NCBI GenBank assembly: GCA_002449665.1
Contig: DJXH01000037.1
Location: 1 to 60,379, forward strand
Direction: 5' to 3'
DNA from: Bacteroidales bacterium UBA7009
Lineage (GTDB): Bacteria > Bacteroidota > Bacteroidia > Bacteroidales > Paludibacteraceae
Length of the DNA stretch: 60,379 nt
The translations under genes were made by a program, and so were the position numbers. Numbering within the stretch: position 1 is the stretch's first letter; each line of letters starts with the position of its first letter. Under the pieces are notes generated by a model, which was not told the origin of the DNA, did no database searches, and saw only the letters and a program-made list of their open reading frames with translations. Positions 1 through 8,412 of this stretch are shown piece by piece.

Positions 1-3000
1 GTAGTACTTGGCAGGGAATTTCCAAACGTTGGGCATAATGACGGAGTTTTGGTCGTCAGCCACGCCTTGTTTGGTGCCACGTGGCAAACGAGCCTGCTGA
101 TAACCGCCGGTCTTGAAATGTACATTGTTGGTAATGTTGGTGCAAGAGAGGTTGATGGATATAGACTGACGTTGAGGCAGATAAATGAGTTTGCCCACAC
201 TTGCATCAAAAATAAAGCGGTTCCATACATTATCGCTTACGAGCGACTCTTGTCTGTCAAGGATGTTATAAGGATAATTCAGTTCTGGCTTGCCGTTGTT
301 GTCATATACTGTATTTCCGTTGTCTGCGGCTATTGCGCCTGCATCTTTATATGAGCCGTTTACGTTGATGGCATTGCCGTATGTGTCGTTAGCGAGGTCG
401 GTATAAAGGCTCTTCAAGCGGCGCGAAGGAGCCACTGAAAGGAAGTTGTGGTCGTAGTATGAAACGGTAATGTCTGCAAACCACATCTTGGGGTGGAAGA
501 ACGAGAGTTTGAGAGAGGCGTTTATTTGCGGACCGTTGCTCACTTTTACACCTTTCATAAATACTGAGTCCGCAAGTTCATACACCGCACCGCGTGCCGT
601 GGTAGCGAGAGCCATACCGTTCTCGGCAGAAGTGATAACGGCTGCATTGGAGGTGTAGCGATAGTCGCCAACAGAGGTGGCACCGGTAAGAGTGAAGTAC
701 GTACCGAGTTTGACGGCAGCAGCGGCTTCTATACCCATGTGACGGCGGTTAAGACCTGTCATTACTTGGTTGACGAATGTGCGAGCCTCATCGTCATAGT
801 AGCCGTTTAGTTCGGTACCGTTCCAGAACTGCGAATAGAATCCGGTGATACGACCGCGAACGATAGGGTAGTTGAACGAATAAGTAAGGTCGCCGCCTAC
901 CACTTTCTCCGAAGCACCGAAATAGTCTTTGAGGTTAGTGGCTGCATCGTGAGTGTAGATGTTGCTTACCACGCGGTCGTGAACGCGCTGCGAGATATAA
1001 GCATCACGTGCAAGCGGAGCCTGTGTCATAGCCAAAGCATTGAGTTTGATATGGTTACGACCGTCTATCTTGTATGTAAAACCAGCTTTGAAGGCGGGAT
1101 CCATAAAACTATGACGGTAGCCGTTATATTGGTTAAGCAATGTCGTTACCTGTCCGTTTTGCATTACGGTACGACCCTCCTGACCGAGATAAAACTCTTC
1201 CATACCTTTTTGCAGCATACTCAAATAAACGGCACGACCGTTAAGCATGGTGGTGGTGCGCTGCATATCGGAGTAAGTCAATTGAAGAGCATAGTAGAGG
1301 TCAAAGTCGCGCCAAGTCCATTCGTTTTGATACCAAGCCTTGGCGTTCATCATATTGATTTGGTAGTTATATCCAAAGCGGTCTCCTTGGCGGATAACCT
1401 TGTTAGGGTTGGCAACATCGTTCTGTTTAACCACTTCCATTTGAGCCTGTGTCATACCGATGTTCTCTGCCAATTCGGCAATATCACGTTCTGCAAACGG
1501 GTCAAGGTCAATCCATTGTTGTCCGCCGAGCAGGTCGTCAATTGTCTTGTAGTGCGAGCCGACCGACTCTTTAAGTTCAAGTCCGGCGGTCATCTTGAGG
1601 TGGTCAAACTGCGTATTGTAGTAGTGAGCCGATGCCATTGCCTCCTGAATGTTGTTATGACGGCGTTCCACTATATATCTCGCCGAACCTTCGGGATTGG
1701 TTATGTTGTTGGCATAGTTGGCTGCATAGAGAGCATCCCAGTCTATCTGCGTTGTGGCATTATCTCGGTTCGTCCAGTTGTTATAGAGCGAAAGATAGGT
1801 GTTAGGGTCTATGGTTGCCCCCATATATCCGCCGTCCGGAGTGGTAAAACCGTTCATACCATAGTCGCTGAAGCGGTTGTCGTTGGCATCTTTGCTGATG
1901 AAGTTACCTTTGCTATCAATCTGTCCGTCGTAGAGGAAAGAGGGCAGGTTGCGGTAGTAGTCGGGACGCGGGTCGGGAGCGTTGTAGAAAGAGAGAGCGG
2001 AGTTGGAGTAGAGGGAATAGTGGTAACCGGCACCGATATGAAGTGTGTTGTATTTGTCTATGTTAAAGTTGTAACCGAGAATGATGGTCGGGTCAAAGGA
2101 GTGAACGGTACGAGAGTTGCGGATTTTGCCGTTCTGGTAGCCCCAGTAGGGGTTGTAGTTGTTCCAGCCCCATTGAGAGCGGTTGTATTTATTAGTCAGG
2201 TCATACACTTCCTGCGTTACGGCGGCTGATTGTCCTCGAGAAGTCGGTGCGCCGAAAGTGATGATATTCAGTTTGTGACGATCGCCCCATTGCTTCTCGG
2301 CTGTAAAGAAATAGCCGAACGAGTAGTAATCAATACCTTCGCCGATAATACCTTTCTTGTCTATATAAGGTGAGCCACGGAAGGCAAGTTGTCCGGCAAA
2401 AGCCCAGCCGTTATCAAGCAGTCCGCTTGCGTAAGAAGCACGGACAACGCCTTTGTAGTTGCGGTTGGTGCCGCCTAATCCCACTTTCCAACCTTGAGCA
2501 TAGTTGGTGGCAGACATCATATAGTTGGTGGCATTGCCAAGTCCGCCGAAAGAGAAATTGTTGGCTTCTATTGCCTGTGTGGTCTCTTTGTAGCGCGATG
2601 CTTCGTTCAGTCCGCCCATAGCAGAGAAATTAAACTGACCACGCTCGGCAGACATAAAGTTGATACCCTCTATATAGTTGGTCTCAAGTTTTGATGCGTA
2701 GCCGCGATTGCGATAACGTGCTGTGGACCAAGCCCAAGATGTAGTTGCGTTGAATACATCTGTGGCAGAACTGACGGCGGATGACTGCTCCTGTGATCGG
2801 CCTTCGTCATCGTTGAGGTCGCTCTCTGCAAGATTGAGCAACACCTCATCTGATGCCTCCTGCTGAATATCGGGCTTGAGGTAAACGGTTCCCATATCGT
2901 TAACTGTAGAGGCAACGATGTTTACAAGTTCTATCGTACCTGTATAGTTTTCAGCCTCAATGAGTACTTCCTCATCGCCTGACTCAATGTAGAGTAGGGT

Positions 3001-3183
3001 AAACTCGCCTTGGGAATTGGTGGTAGTACTAATGTTCTGATTTACGAGTGTTATTATCGCACCGGTAATGTTGTCATTAGTGTTCTCACTTTGCAGTTTA
3101 CCTTTCAAAGTGGTCGGACTTTGTGCGTACAACGCTGTTGTAAATAGCATTACAAAGGCTACGCCTGTTAAAAGATGCTTCAT
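1..3183 (-). CDS. TonB-dependent outer-membrane receptor (C-terminus beyond window)
   Basis: The frame is open from an ATG at 3183 to the window edge, giving at least 1061 codons with no stop. Residues 1-20 form a lipophilic signal peptide ending at an ALYA-Q cleavage site. A carboxypeptidase-regulatory-like beta-sandwich follows (about 22-100). After it comes a receptor region rich in aromatic and Asn/Gly residues in alternating strand pattern, typical of a TonB-gated outer-membrane barrel for import of large or scarce nutrients. No SusD-like partner lies on the upstream side; the downstream side is outside the window. The gene follows asnS by 19 nt, so it may be read from the upstream unit. 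The substrate cannot be inferred. Family assignment is from the overall pattern, not from a single decisive motif. Confidence 0.82.
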   Translation of the reverse strand, partial: MKHLLTGVAFVMLFTTALYAQSPTTLKGKLQSENTNDNITGAIITLVNQNISTTTNSQGEFTLLYIESGDEEVLIEAENYTGTIELVNIVASTVNDMGTVYLKPDIQQEASDEVLLNLAESDLNDDEGRSQEQSSAVSSATDVFNATTSWAWSTARYRNRGYASKLETNYIEGINFMSAERGQFNFSAMGGLNEASRYKETTQAIEANNFSFGGLGNATNYMMSATNYAQGWKVGLGGTNRNYKGVVRASYASGLLDNGWAFAGQLAFRGSPYIDKKGIIGEGIDYYSFGYFFTAEKQWGDRHKLNIITFGAPTSRGQSAAVTQEVYDLTNKYNRSQWGWNNYNPYWGYQNGKIRNSRTVHSFDPTIILGYNFNIDKYNTLHIGAGYHYSLYSNSALSFYNAPDPRPDYYRNLPSFLYDGQIDSKGNFISKDANDNRFSDYGMNGFTTPDGGYMGATIDPNTYLSLYNNWTNRDNATTQIDWDALYAANYANNITNPEGSARYIVERRHNNIQEAMASAHYYNTQFDHLKMTAGLELKESVGSHYKTIDDLLGGQQWIDLDPFAERDIAELAENIGMTQAQMEVVKQNDVANPNKVIRQGDRFGYNYQINMMNAKAWYQNEWTWRDFDLYYALQLTYSDMQRTTTMLNGRAVYLSMLQKGMEEFYLGQEGRTVMQNGQVTTLLNQYNGYRHSFMDPAFKAGFTYKIDGRNHIKLNALAMTQAPLARDAYISQRVHDRVVSNIYTHDAATNLKDYFGASEKVVGGDLTYSFNYPIVRGRITGFYSQFWNGTELNGYYDDEARTFVNQVMTGLNRRHMGIEAAAAVKLGTYFTLTGATSVGDYRYTSNAAVITSAENGMALATTARGAVYELADSVFMKGVKVSNGPQINASLKLSFFHPKMWFADITVSYYDHNFLSVAPSRRLKSLYTDLANDTYGNAINVNGSYKDAGAIAADNGNTVYDNNGKPELNYPYNILDRQESLVSDNVWNRFIFDASVGKLIYLPQRQSISINLSCTNITNNVHFKTGGYQQARLPRGTKQGVADDQNSVIMPNVWKFPAKYY

Positions 3184-3202
3184 ATCAGTATTTTTTAGCA
3201 AG

Positions 3203-4600
3203 TTAGAATTCTGCATTTTTAGGTGTACGCGGGAAGGGTATCACGTCCCTTATGTTCTGCATACCCGTAACGAAAAGCATCAGTCGCTCAAAGCCGAGAC
3301 CAAAGCCTGCGTGAGGAGCCGAACCGAACCGACGTGTATCAAGATACCACCACATATCCTTCATCGGTATCTGACGGCGTTCTATTTCCGCATTCAGTTT
3401 GTCAAGATTCTCTTCGCGCACGCTACCGCCTATTATCTCGCCTATCTGCGGGAAGAGGACATCCGTACCTTGCACGGTCTTGTCGTCATCGTTTAATTTC
3501 ATATAGAAGGCCTTGATGTCTTTCGGGTAGTCGGTCATAATAACAGGACGGCGGAAATGCTCTTCTACGAGATAACGCTCATGCTCAGATGCGAGGTCAT
3601 CACCCCATTCACAGGGGAACTCAAACTTATGACCGGCTTTGACGGCTTGTTGCAGTATCTCAACGCCTTCCGTGTAAGTGAGATGAACGAAGTCTGTGTT
3701 CACCACTGCCTGCAGGCGTTCTAAGAGACCTTTGTCTATAAACTGATTGAGGAACTTAAGGTCGTCCATACAGTTGTTCAAAGCCCAACGAACACAGTAC
3801 TTGATAAAGTCCTCTTCGAGTGCCATCAGTTCGTCTTTCTGTATGAAAGCCACCTCGGGCTCAATCATCCAAAACTCGGCGAGGTGTCTTGGTGTGTTTG
3901 AGTTCTCCGCGCGGAACGTGGGACCGAAGGTGTAAATCTTCCCGAGTGCCATTGCGCCAAGTTCGCCTTCAAGTTGTCCGCTCACCGTGAGTGCCGTCAT
4001 CTTGCCGAAGAAATCATCGGAGTAGTCAATCTGTCCGTTCGCATCTTTTTTGAGATCATAAAGATTTTTCGTCGTTACTTGGAACATCTGTCCGGCTCCT
4101 TCGCAGTCGCTTGCTGTGATTAGCGGAGTGTGGAAATAAAAATACCCGTGTTCGTGGAAATAGGTATGTATAGCCATTGCCATGTGGTGGCGAAGGCGAA
4201 GTACGGCTCCGAACGTATTGGTACGCGGACGCAGATGGGCTATGGTACGGAGATACTCCATAGACAGTCCTTTCTTTTGCAGCGGGTATTTCTCGGGGTC
4301 GGCTGTGCCATATACTTCGAGTTCTGTCAGTTGTATCTCCACTGCCTGACCTGCACCTTGTGAAGCAACAAGCAGACCAGTTGCAGAGATGCAGGAGCCT
4401 GTAGTAACAGGTTTAAGTTGCTCCTCCGTAAAATGTTGCATATCAACAACTATCTGTATGTTGTTGATGGTTGAACCGTCATTGAGAGATATAAAACTTA
4501 TTTGTTTGTTGCCTCTGCGTGAGCGTACCCAGCCGCGCACGTTAATCGGTTCGTTCAGGTTTTGGCTCTTTAGAGCCTCCTTAATTTCTGTACGTTGCAT
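3203..4600 (-). CDS. asnS: Asparagine--tRNA ligase
   Basis: Charges tRNA-Asn with asparagine in the cytoplasm (class IIb synthetase). The 465 aa length is normal. An N-terminal OB-fold anticodon-binding domain spans about residues 15-105. The class II motif 2 appears as FRAENSNTPRHLAEF at about 229-243, and motif 3 as GFGLGFERL close to the C-terminus. The RHLAEFWMIEPE stretch is typical of AsnRS and AspRS; overall similarity favours AsnRS. The gene lies 27 nt downstream of dnaB and 19 nt upstream of the receptor gene, in the same unit. The start is ATG. Confidence 0.96.
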   Translation of the reverse strand: MQRTEIKEALKSQNLNEPINVRGWVRSRRGNKQISFISLNDGSTINNIQIVVDMQHFTEEQLKPVTTGSCISATGLLVASQGAGQAVEIQLTELEVYGTADPEKYPLQKKGLSMEYLRTIAHLRPRTNTFGAVLRLRHHMAMAIHTYFHEHGYFYFHTPLITASDCEGAGQMFQVTTKNLYDLKKDANGQIDYSDDFFGKMTALTVSGQLEGELGAMALGKIYTFGPTFRAENSNTPRHLAEFWMIEPEVAFIQKDELMALEEDFIKYCVRWALNNCMDDLKFLNQFIDKGLLERLQAVVNTDFVHLTYTEGVEILQQAVKAGHKFEFPCEWGDDLASEHERYLVEEHFRRPVIMTDYPKDIKAFYMKLNDDDKTVQGTDVLFPQIGEIIGGSVREENLDKLNAEIERRQIPMKDMWWYLDTRRFGSAPHAGFGLGFERLMLFVTGMQNIRDVIPFPRTPKNAEF

Positions 4601-4627
4601 ATATGTTTGTTTTTATTTGTTTCTGCC

Positions 4628-6190
4628 TTAAAAAGGAACTCCGTTATCGTCAAGAGGACGGTTGTCCGTATATGATGTATTAGCGAGTTGTGCTCCGTCT
4701 GGGTTCATTTTGCTGCCAATGGACATATAGCCGGTTTGTTCGGGTTGTGGCAGCATTTCATCATCATCACTCTTTTCATTTTCATTTTGGAACTTAGCAA
4801 ATTTATGCCTGAACTTCAGCCATACATCATCTGTGGCACCATTACGGTGTTTAGCTACGATTATCTGCCCAAGTCCGCGCAAGTCTTTACCTTCTTTCTC
4901 ATCGCTATAAATCTTATAGTACTCAGGTCTATGGATAAAGCATACCATATCAGCATCCTGTTCTATGGCTCCGGATTCGCGCAGGTCGCTCAATTGCGGT
5001 TTTTTGCCTTCCATACCTGTTCCGCCGCGTTGCTCAAGGTTTCGGTTGAGCTGGGATAGGGCAATAATAGGTATATCAAGTTCTTTTGCCAATGCTTTAA
5101 GGTTACGTGAGATGATACTTACTTCCTGTTCGCGGCTGCCGAAGTTCATTCCGCTTGCGTTCATCAACTGAAGGTAGTCAATGATAATCAGTTCCACTTT
5201 ATGCTCTCTTACGAGTTTGCGTGCTTTGCTCCTAAGTTCAAATACAGACAATGACGGCGTATCGTCCACATAGATAGGCGCACCCATAAGTTCGGTTACT
5301 TTATGCTCCAACTGCCGCCACTCGTCTTTTGTCAGTTTGCCGTTTTTTATCTTGTCGCCCTCTATCTCGCATACATTCATTATAAGGCGGTTAACAAGTT
5401 GTACGTTTGACATCTCAAGCGAGAACATAGCAACGGGTATGCGGTAATTAACGGCAATGTTTTTTGCCATTGACAAGACGAAAGCCGTCTTACCCATAGC
5501 AGGACGAGCCGCAATAATAATAAGGTCTGATTTCTGCCAGCCGCTTGTTATCTTGTCCAGGGCGGTAAAGCCGGACGGTATGCCGCTTATGTTGCCTTCG
5601 TTCTGTCCTGCTTTGCGCATACGGGCAAAGGCTTCCGATATGACGGGGTCAATCTGCGTTACATCACGTTTTTGAGTGCGCTGACTTATCTCGAAAATGT
5701 CCGCCTCTGCTTTTTGCATCAGGTCTTCCACGTCTTGTGTCTCGTCATATCCGAGTTCTTCTATCTCGGCAGCCATTCGTATCAGTTCGCGCGCCGTGGC
5801 TTTTTGCGCCACTATCTGTGCGTGATAGCGAAGGTGAGCCGTAGATGCCACTTTGCGGGTCAGTTCCGTAATATACACAACCCCTCCCGCCTGCTCAAGA
5901 GTATTGAGAGACTTAAGTTTTTCAGCCACAGAAAGCACATCTATCGGCAGTTCGTTGAGAGCAAGAGCAGCAATGGCTTCATATACAAGGCGGTTTTGGT
6001 TTTTATAAAAACTGTCAGGTCTCAGCAAATCCGCTACTGTGGCAAAAGCATCTTTCTCTATCATCAGTGCGCCGAGTACAGACTCCTCCATCTCAATGGC
6101 TTGAGGCGGCATCTTGCCCATCTCGCTCGGACTGAGCGAAACAGGTGGGGTAGATGTATTTCGGCGGCGGTTACTACTCGTTGTGTTCAT
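4628..6190 (-). CDS. dnaB: Replicative DNA helicase DnaB
   Basis: Hexameric 5'-3' helicase that unwinds DNA at the replication fork and recruits primase. The N-terminal DnaB domain covers about residues 30-135 and the RecA-like ATPase domain follows. Walker A (ARPAMGKTAF) is at about 228-237 and Walker B (LIIIDYLQLM) downstream. The frame extends 16 codons further to a TTG at 6238, but that would overlap meaB by 35 nt. I place the start at the ATG at 6190, giving 520 aa and a 13-nt gap to meaB. No intein interrupts the ATPase domain. The acidic, low-complexity C-terminus is usual for the family. Confidence 0.96.
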   Translation of the reverse strand: MNTTSSNRRRNTSTPPVSLSPSEMGKMPPQAIEMEESVLGALMIEKDAFATVADLLRPDSFYKNQNRLVYEAIAALALNELPIDVLSVAEKLKSLNTLEQAGGVVYITELTRKVASTAHLRYHAQIVAQKATARELIRMAAEIEELGYDETQDVEDLMQKAEADIFEISQRTQKRDVTQIDPVISEAFARMRKAGQNEGNISGIPSGFTALDKITSGWQKSDLIIIAARPAMGKTAFVLSMAKNIAVNYRIPVAMFSLEMSNVQLVNRLIMNVCEIEGDKIKNGKLTKDEWRQLEHKVTELMGAPIYVDDTPSLSVFELRSKARKLVREHKVELIIIDYLQLMNASGMNFGSREQEVSIISRNLKALAKELDIPIIALSQLNRNLEQRGGTGMEGKKPQLSDLRESGAIEQDADMVCFIHRPEYYKIYSDEKEGKDLRGLGQIIVAKHRNGATDDVWLKFRHKFAKFQNENEKSDDDEMLPQPEQTGYMSIGSKMNPDGAQLANTSYTDNRPLDDNGVPF

Positions 6191-6203
6191 TATGCAATAA
6201 GGG

Positions 6204-7304
6204 TTATCGGCGTTGTATTCTGCTTGTATATTCGTCAAGAAGACGATGGGCGGCTATAAAACTGCTGACTTTGTTTTGCAGCACTTTTCTCTCTTCGTCT
6301 TCTATCAGCCGTTCCATCTCGGGGTGCTTGTAAAAACCGTTGAGCAGCCGCTCGTTGATAGTTTCGTACATCCAGTATTTGGATTGTTGGGTGCGGCGGT
6401 GGTCGAAGTATTTGTTATGTTTGGCATAACTGACGTATGTCTCTATCATCTCCCACACCTTGTCTATGCCTGTTTTCTCAACAGACGAGCATGTTTCTGC
6501 GTATGGCTGCCAGCCCGACTCGGTAGGCGGGAAGAGGGCAAGAGCGTTCTTGAAACTCACTTTTGCCGCTTGGGCTTTCTCCACGTTGCTGCCATCGCAT
6601 TTGTTAATGGCTATTCCGTCTGCCATCTCCATTATGCCGCGTTTGATGCCTTGCAGTTCGTCGCCCGTACCCGTAACTTGCAGCAGGAGGAAAAAGTCAA
6701 CCATAGAGTGGGCGGCTGTTTCGCTCTGACCCACGCCTACCGTCTCAACGAGAATGGTATCATATCCTGCCGCTTCGCACAACACTATCGTCTCACGTGT
6801 TTTTCTCGCCACTCCGCCAAGACTGCCTGCTGACGGGGAAGGACGGATAAAGGCATTATCCGTCGCCGATAGTTCGTTCATACGTGTCTTGTCGCCGAGT
6901 ATAGAGCCTTTGCTGCGCTCGCTGGACGGGTCAATGGCAAGAACGGCAAGTTTGTGTCCTTGCTTGCATAGTTCCATACCCAAAGCCTCAATGAACGTGG
7001 ATTTACCCGCTCCCGGAACACCGGTTATGCCTACGCGGACGGAGTTGCCCGAATATGGTAGGCACTGTTCTATCACTTTTTGTGCTATACGTTGATCCTC
7101 TTCAAGACTGCTTTCTACGAGCGTTACCGCCTGGCTTAGTAATGTTATATTGCCGTCAAGTATGCCCTTTACATATTCCTCTGCCGTCAGCACGCGCTTT
7201 TTGCGGCGAAAAGTGGCATAAGGGTTAATCTGAGGGAGGTTTTCCACTCCCTCATTTACGACTAACCCTTTATATTGTTCATCGTTTTCCGGATGGTGTT
7301 GCAT
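6204..7304 (-). CDS. meaB: MeaB/ArgK-type G3E GTPase (methylmalonyl-CoA mutase chaperone)
   Basis: A P-loop GTPase of the SIMIBI class, 366 aa. Known members load and protect the adenosylcobalamin cofactor of methylmalonyl-CoA mutase. Seen in the sequence: Walker A GVPGAGKS at about 95-102, a switch-like VLAIDPSS segment, the VETVGVGQSE Walker B/switch region, and an NKCD base-recognition motif. The N-terminal helical arm and C-terminal dimerisation helices are present. The mutase subunits (mutA, mutB) are not in this window; the gene sits between DUF1573 and dnaB with gaps of 12 and 13 nt. The old name ArgK (arginine transport kinase) is unsupported for this family. Confidence 0.92.
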   Translation of the reverse strand: MQHHPENDEQYKGLVVNEGVENLPQINPYATFRRKKRVLTAEEYVKGILDGNITLLSQAVTLVESSLEEDQRIAQKVIEQCLPYSGNSVRVGITGVPGAGKSTFIEALGMELCKQGHKLAVLAIDPSSERSKGSILGDKTRMNELSATDNAFIRPSPSAGSLGGVARKTRETIVLCEAAGYDTILVETVGVGQSETAAHSMVDFFLLLQVTGTGDELQGIKRGIMEMADGIAINKCDGSNVEKAQAAKVSFKNALALFPPTESGWQPYAETCSSVEKTGIDKVWEMIETYVSYAKHNKYFDHRRTQQSKYWMYETINERLLNGFYKHPEMERLIEDEERKVLQNKVSSFIAAHRLLDEYTSRIQRR

Positions 7305-7316
7305 AGCGCGAAAAGA

Positions 7317-8387
7317 TTATTCTATTGTCCAGTGAAGTGTAACTTTTCTGACGGGATTCTTCGGGTCATTGGTGATGATGGTAATCCCGCTGCTGTAGTT
7401 GCCTTTTTCCATCGGCTTCATATCTATTTTTTGCGCGCCTTTCTTGCCGGATTTAACAGCCTTTGAAGCCAAGATATTCAGTTTGTCGTTTTCGTTAATG
7501 ATACGGCGTACCATAAGTGCATTCTGACCGGCATTGGCTATGTTGAAACTTGCTTTCTGGCGTTTGCCTGCAACGAAAGTGCCGAGGTTAAGTTCGCTGT
7601 TTACATCCACTATTGGTGCGGCAGCCATCTGCTCGGGGGAGAGAGCACTGAAGTCTTCCTGTACATCAGCGGTAACTTGTATTTTCTGCTCCATCTTTTG
7701 TCCGTTGATAACCAATGTTATCTCGCTCTTTACGCTGCCGTAGAGGGGGCATTGGTCAGCAAAGAATGCCACTTGCAGTTCGCCTTTCGTCCCTGGCAGA
7801 ATGGTGGCAACCTTTTGGCTTGCATGTCCCGATGCATAGACAAAGGCATTGTCTGAAAGACATTCAAGCACAAGAGTGTCTTTGCCTTGGTTGGCATATT
7901 CAATGGTGCGATTAGCGGTTGCGGTATTAAGTATCTGCCCGAAATCCACTTTGTTTGCTTTCAGTCCAAGTCCGCCTATCTTAACAGAATACCGGTCAAC
8001 GGGAGTGGCACTCTTGGGTATAACCTCACCCTTGATATAGAGTTTTGATACGGAAGGGTCGGCGTTAGAGGTAACGGTAATAGTTTTTTGGAAACGCCCG
8101 GGGCGACCGTTAGGATTGTATGTTACGGTGATTGCGCCCGTCTGCCCGGGTTCTACCGGTTCGCGGGTCCACTTGGGAGTGGTGCAGCCGCAAGATGCTC
8201 TCACTTCGCTCAGTATAAGCGGTACCATACCTTCGTTCTTAAAACTGAATACCGTGGTAACACGACCGTCAATTTCGTTAATCTTGCCAAAATCGTGAGT
8301 CGTTTTTTCAAATGTAATAACAGGTGTTTGAGCCCAAATAGCAACTGCTACGGTAAGCAGTGTCGCTAAAGAAAATACCTTTTTCAT
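7317..8387 (-). CDS. Secreted DUF1573 repeat protein
   Basis: A 356-aa protein with an N-terminal signal peptide (about residues 1-19, ending WAQ). It carries three or so ASH/MSP-like beta-sandwich repeats of the DUF1573 type. Repeat hallmarks are F-x-x-T-x-H-D-F-G-x-I near residues 26-37, a SCGCTTP segment near 65-71, and PGQ-x-G-x-I-x-V-x-Y-x-P strands. The family is abundant in Bacteroidota and is thought to be periplasmic or surface-exposed; its function is unknown. It follows the RSH gene by 25 nt and precedes meaB by 12 nt, which looks like operon packing rather than a functional link. Confidence 0.88.
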   Translation of the reverse strand: MKKVFSLATLLTVAVAIWAQTPVITFEKTTHDFGKINEIDGRVTTVFSFKNEGMVPLILSEVRASCGCTTPKWTREPVEPGQTGAITVTYNPNGRPGRFQKTITVTSNADPSVSKLYIKGEVIPKSATPVDRYSVKIGGLGLKANKVDFGQILNTATANRTIEYANQGKDTLVLECLSDNAFVYASGHASQKVATILPGTKGELQVAFFADQCPLYGSVKSEITLVINGQKMEQKIQVTADVQEDFSALSPEQMAAAPIVDVNSELNLGTFVAGKRQKASFNIANAGQNALMVRRIINENDKLNILASKAVKSGKKGAQKIDMKPMEKGNYSSGITIITNDPKNPVRKVTLHWTIE

Positions 8388-8412
8388 ATCAACTGTATGT
8401 TTTATTTGTTGT

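Noticed and set aside
949..2229. A 426-residue open frame on the plus strand, antisense to the TonB receptor gene
   Set aside because: The minus strand reads as a clear outer-membrane receptor across the whole stretch. The plus-strand product is Val/His-rich with no domain and no promoter; it is a mirror of the receptor's codon use.
6191..6238. Longer DnaB starting at TTG 6238
   Set aside because: It would overlap meaB by 35 nt; the ATG at 6190 gives a normal DnaB N-terminus.
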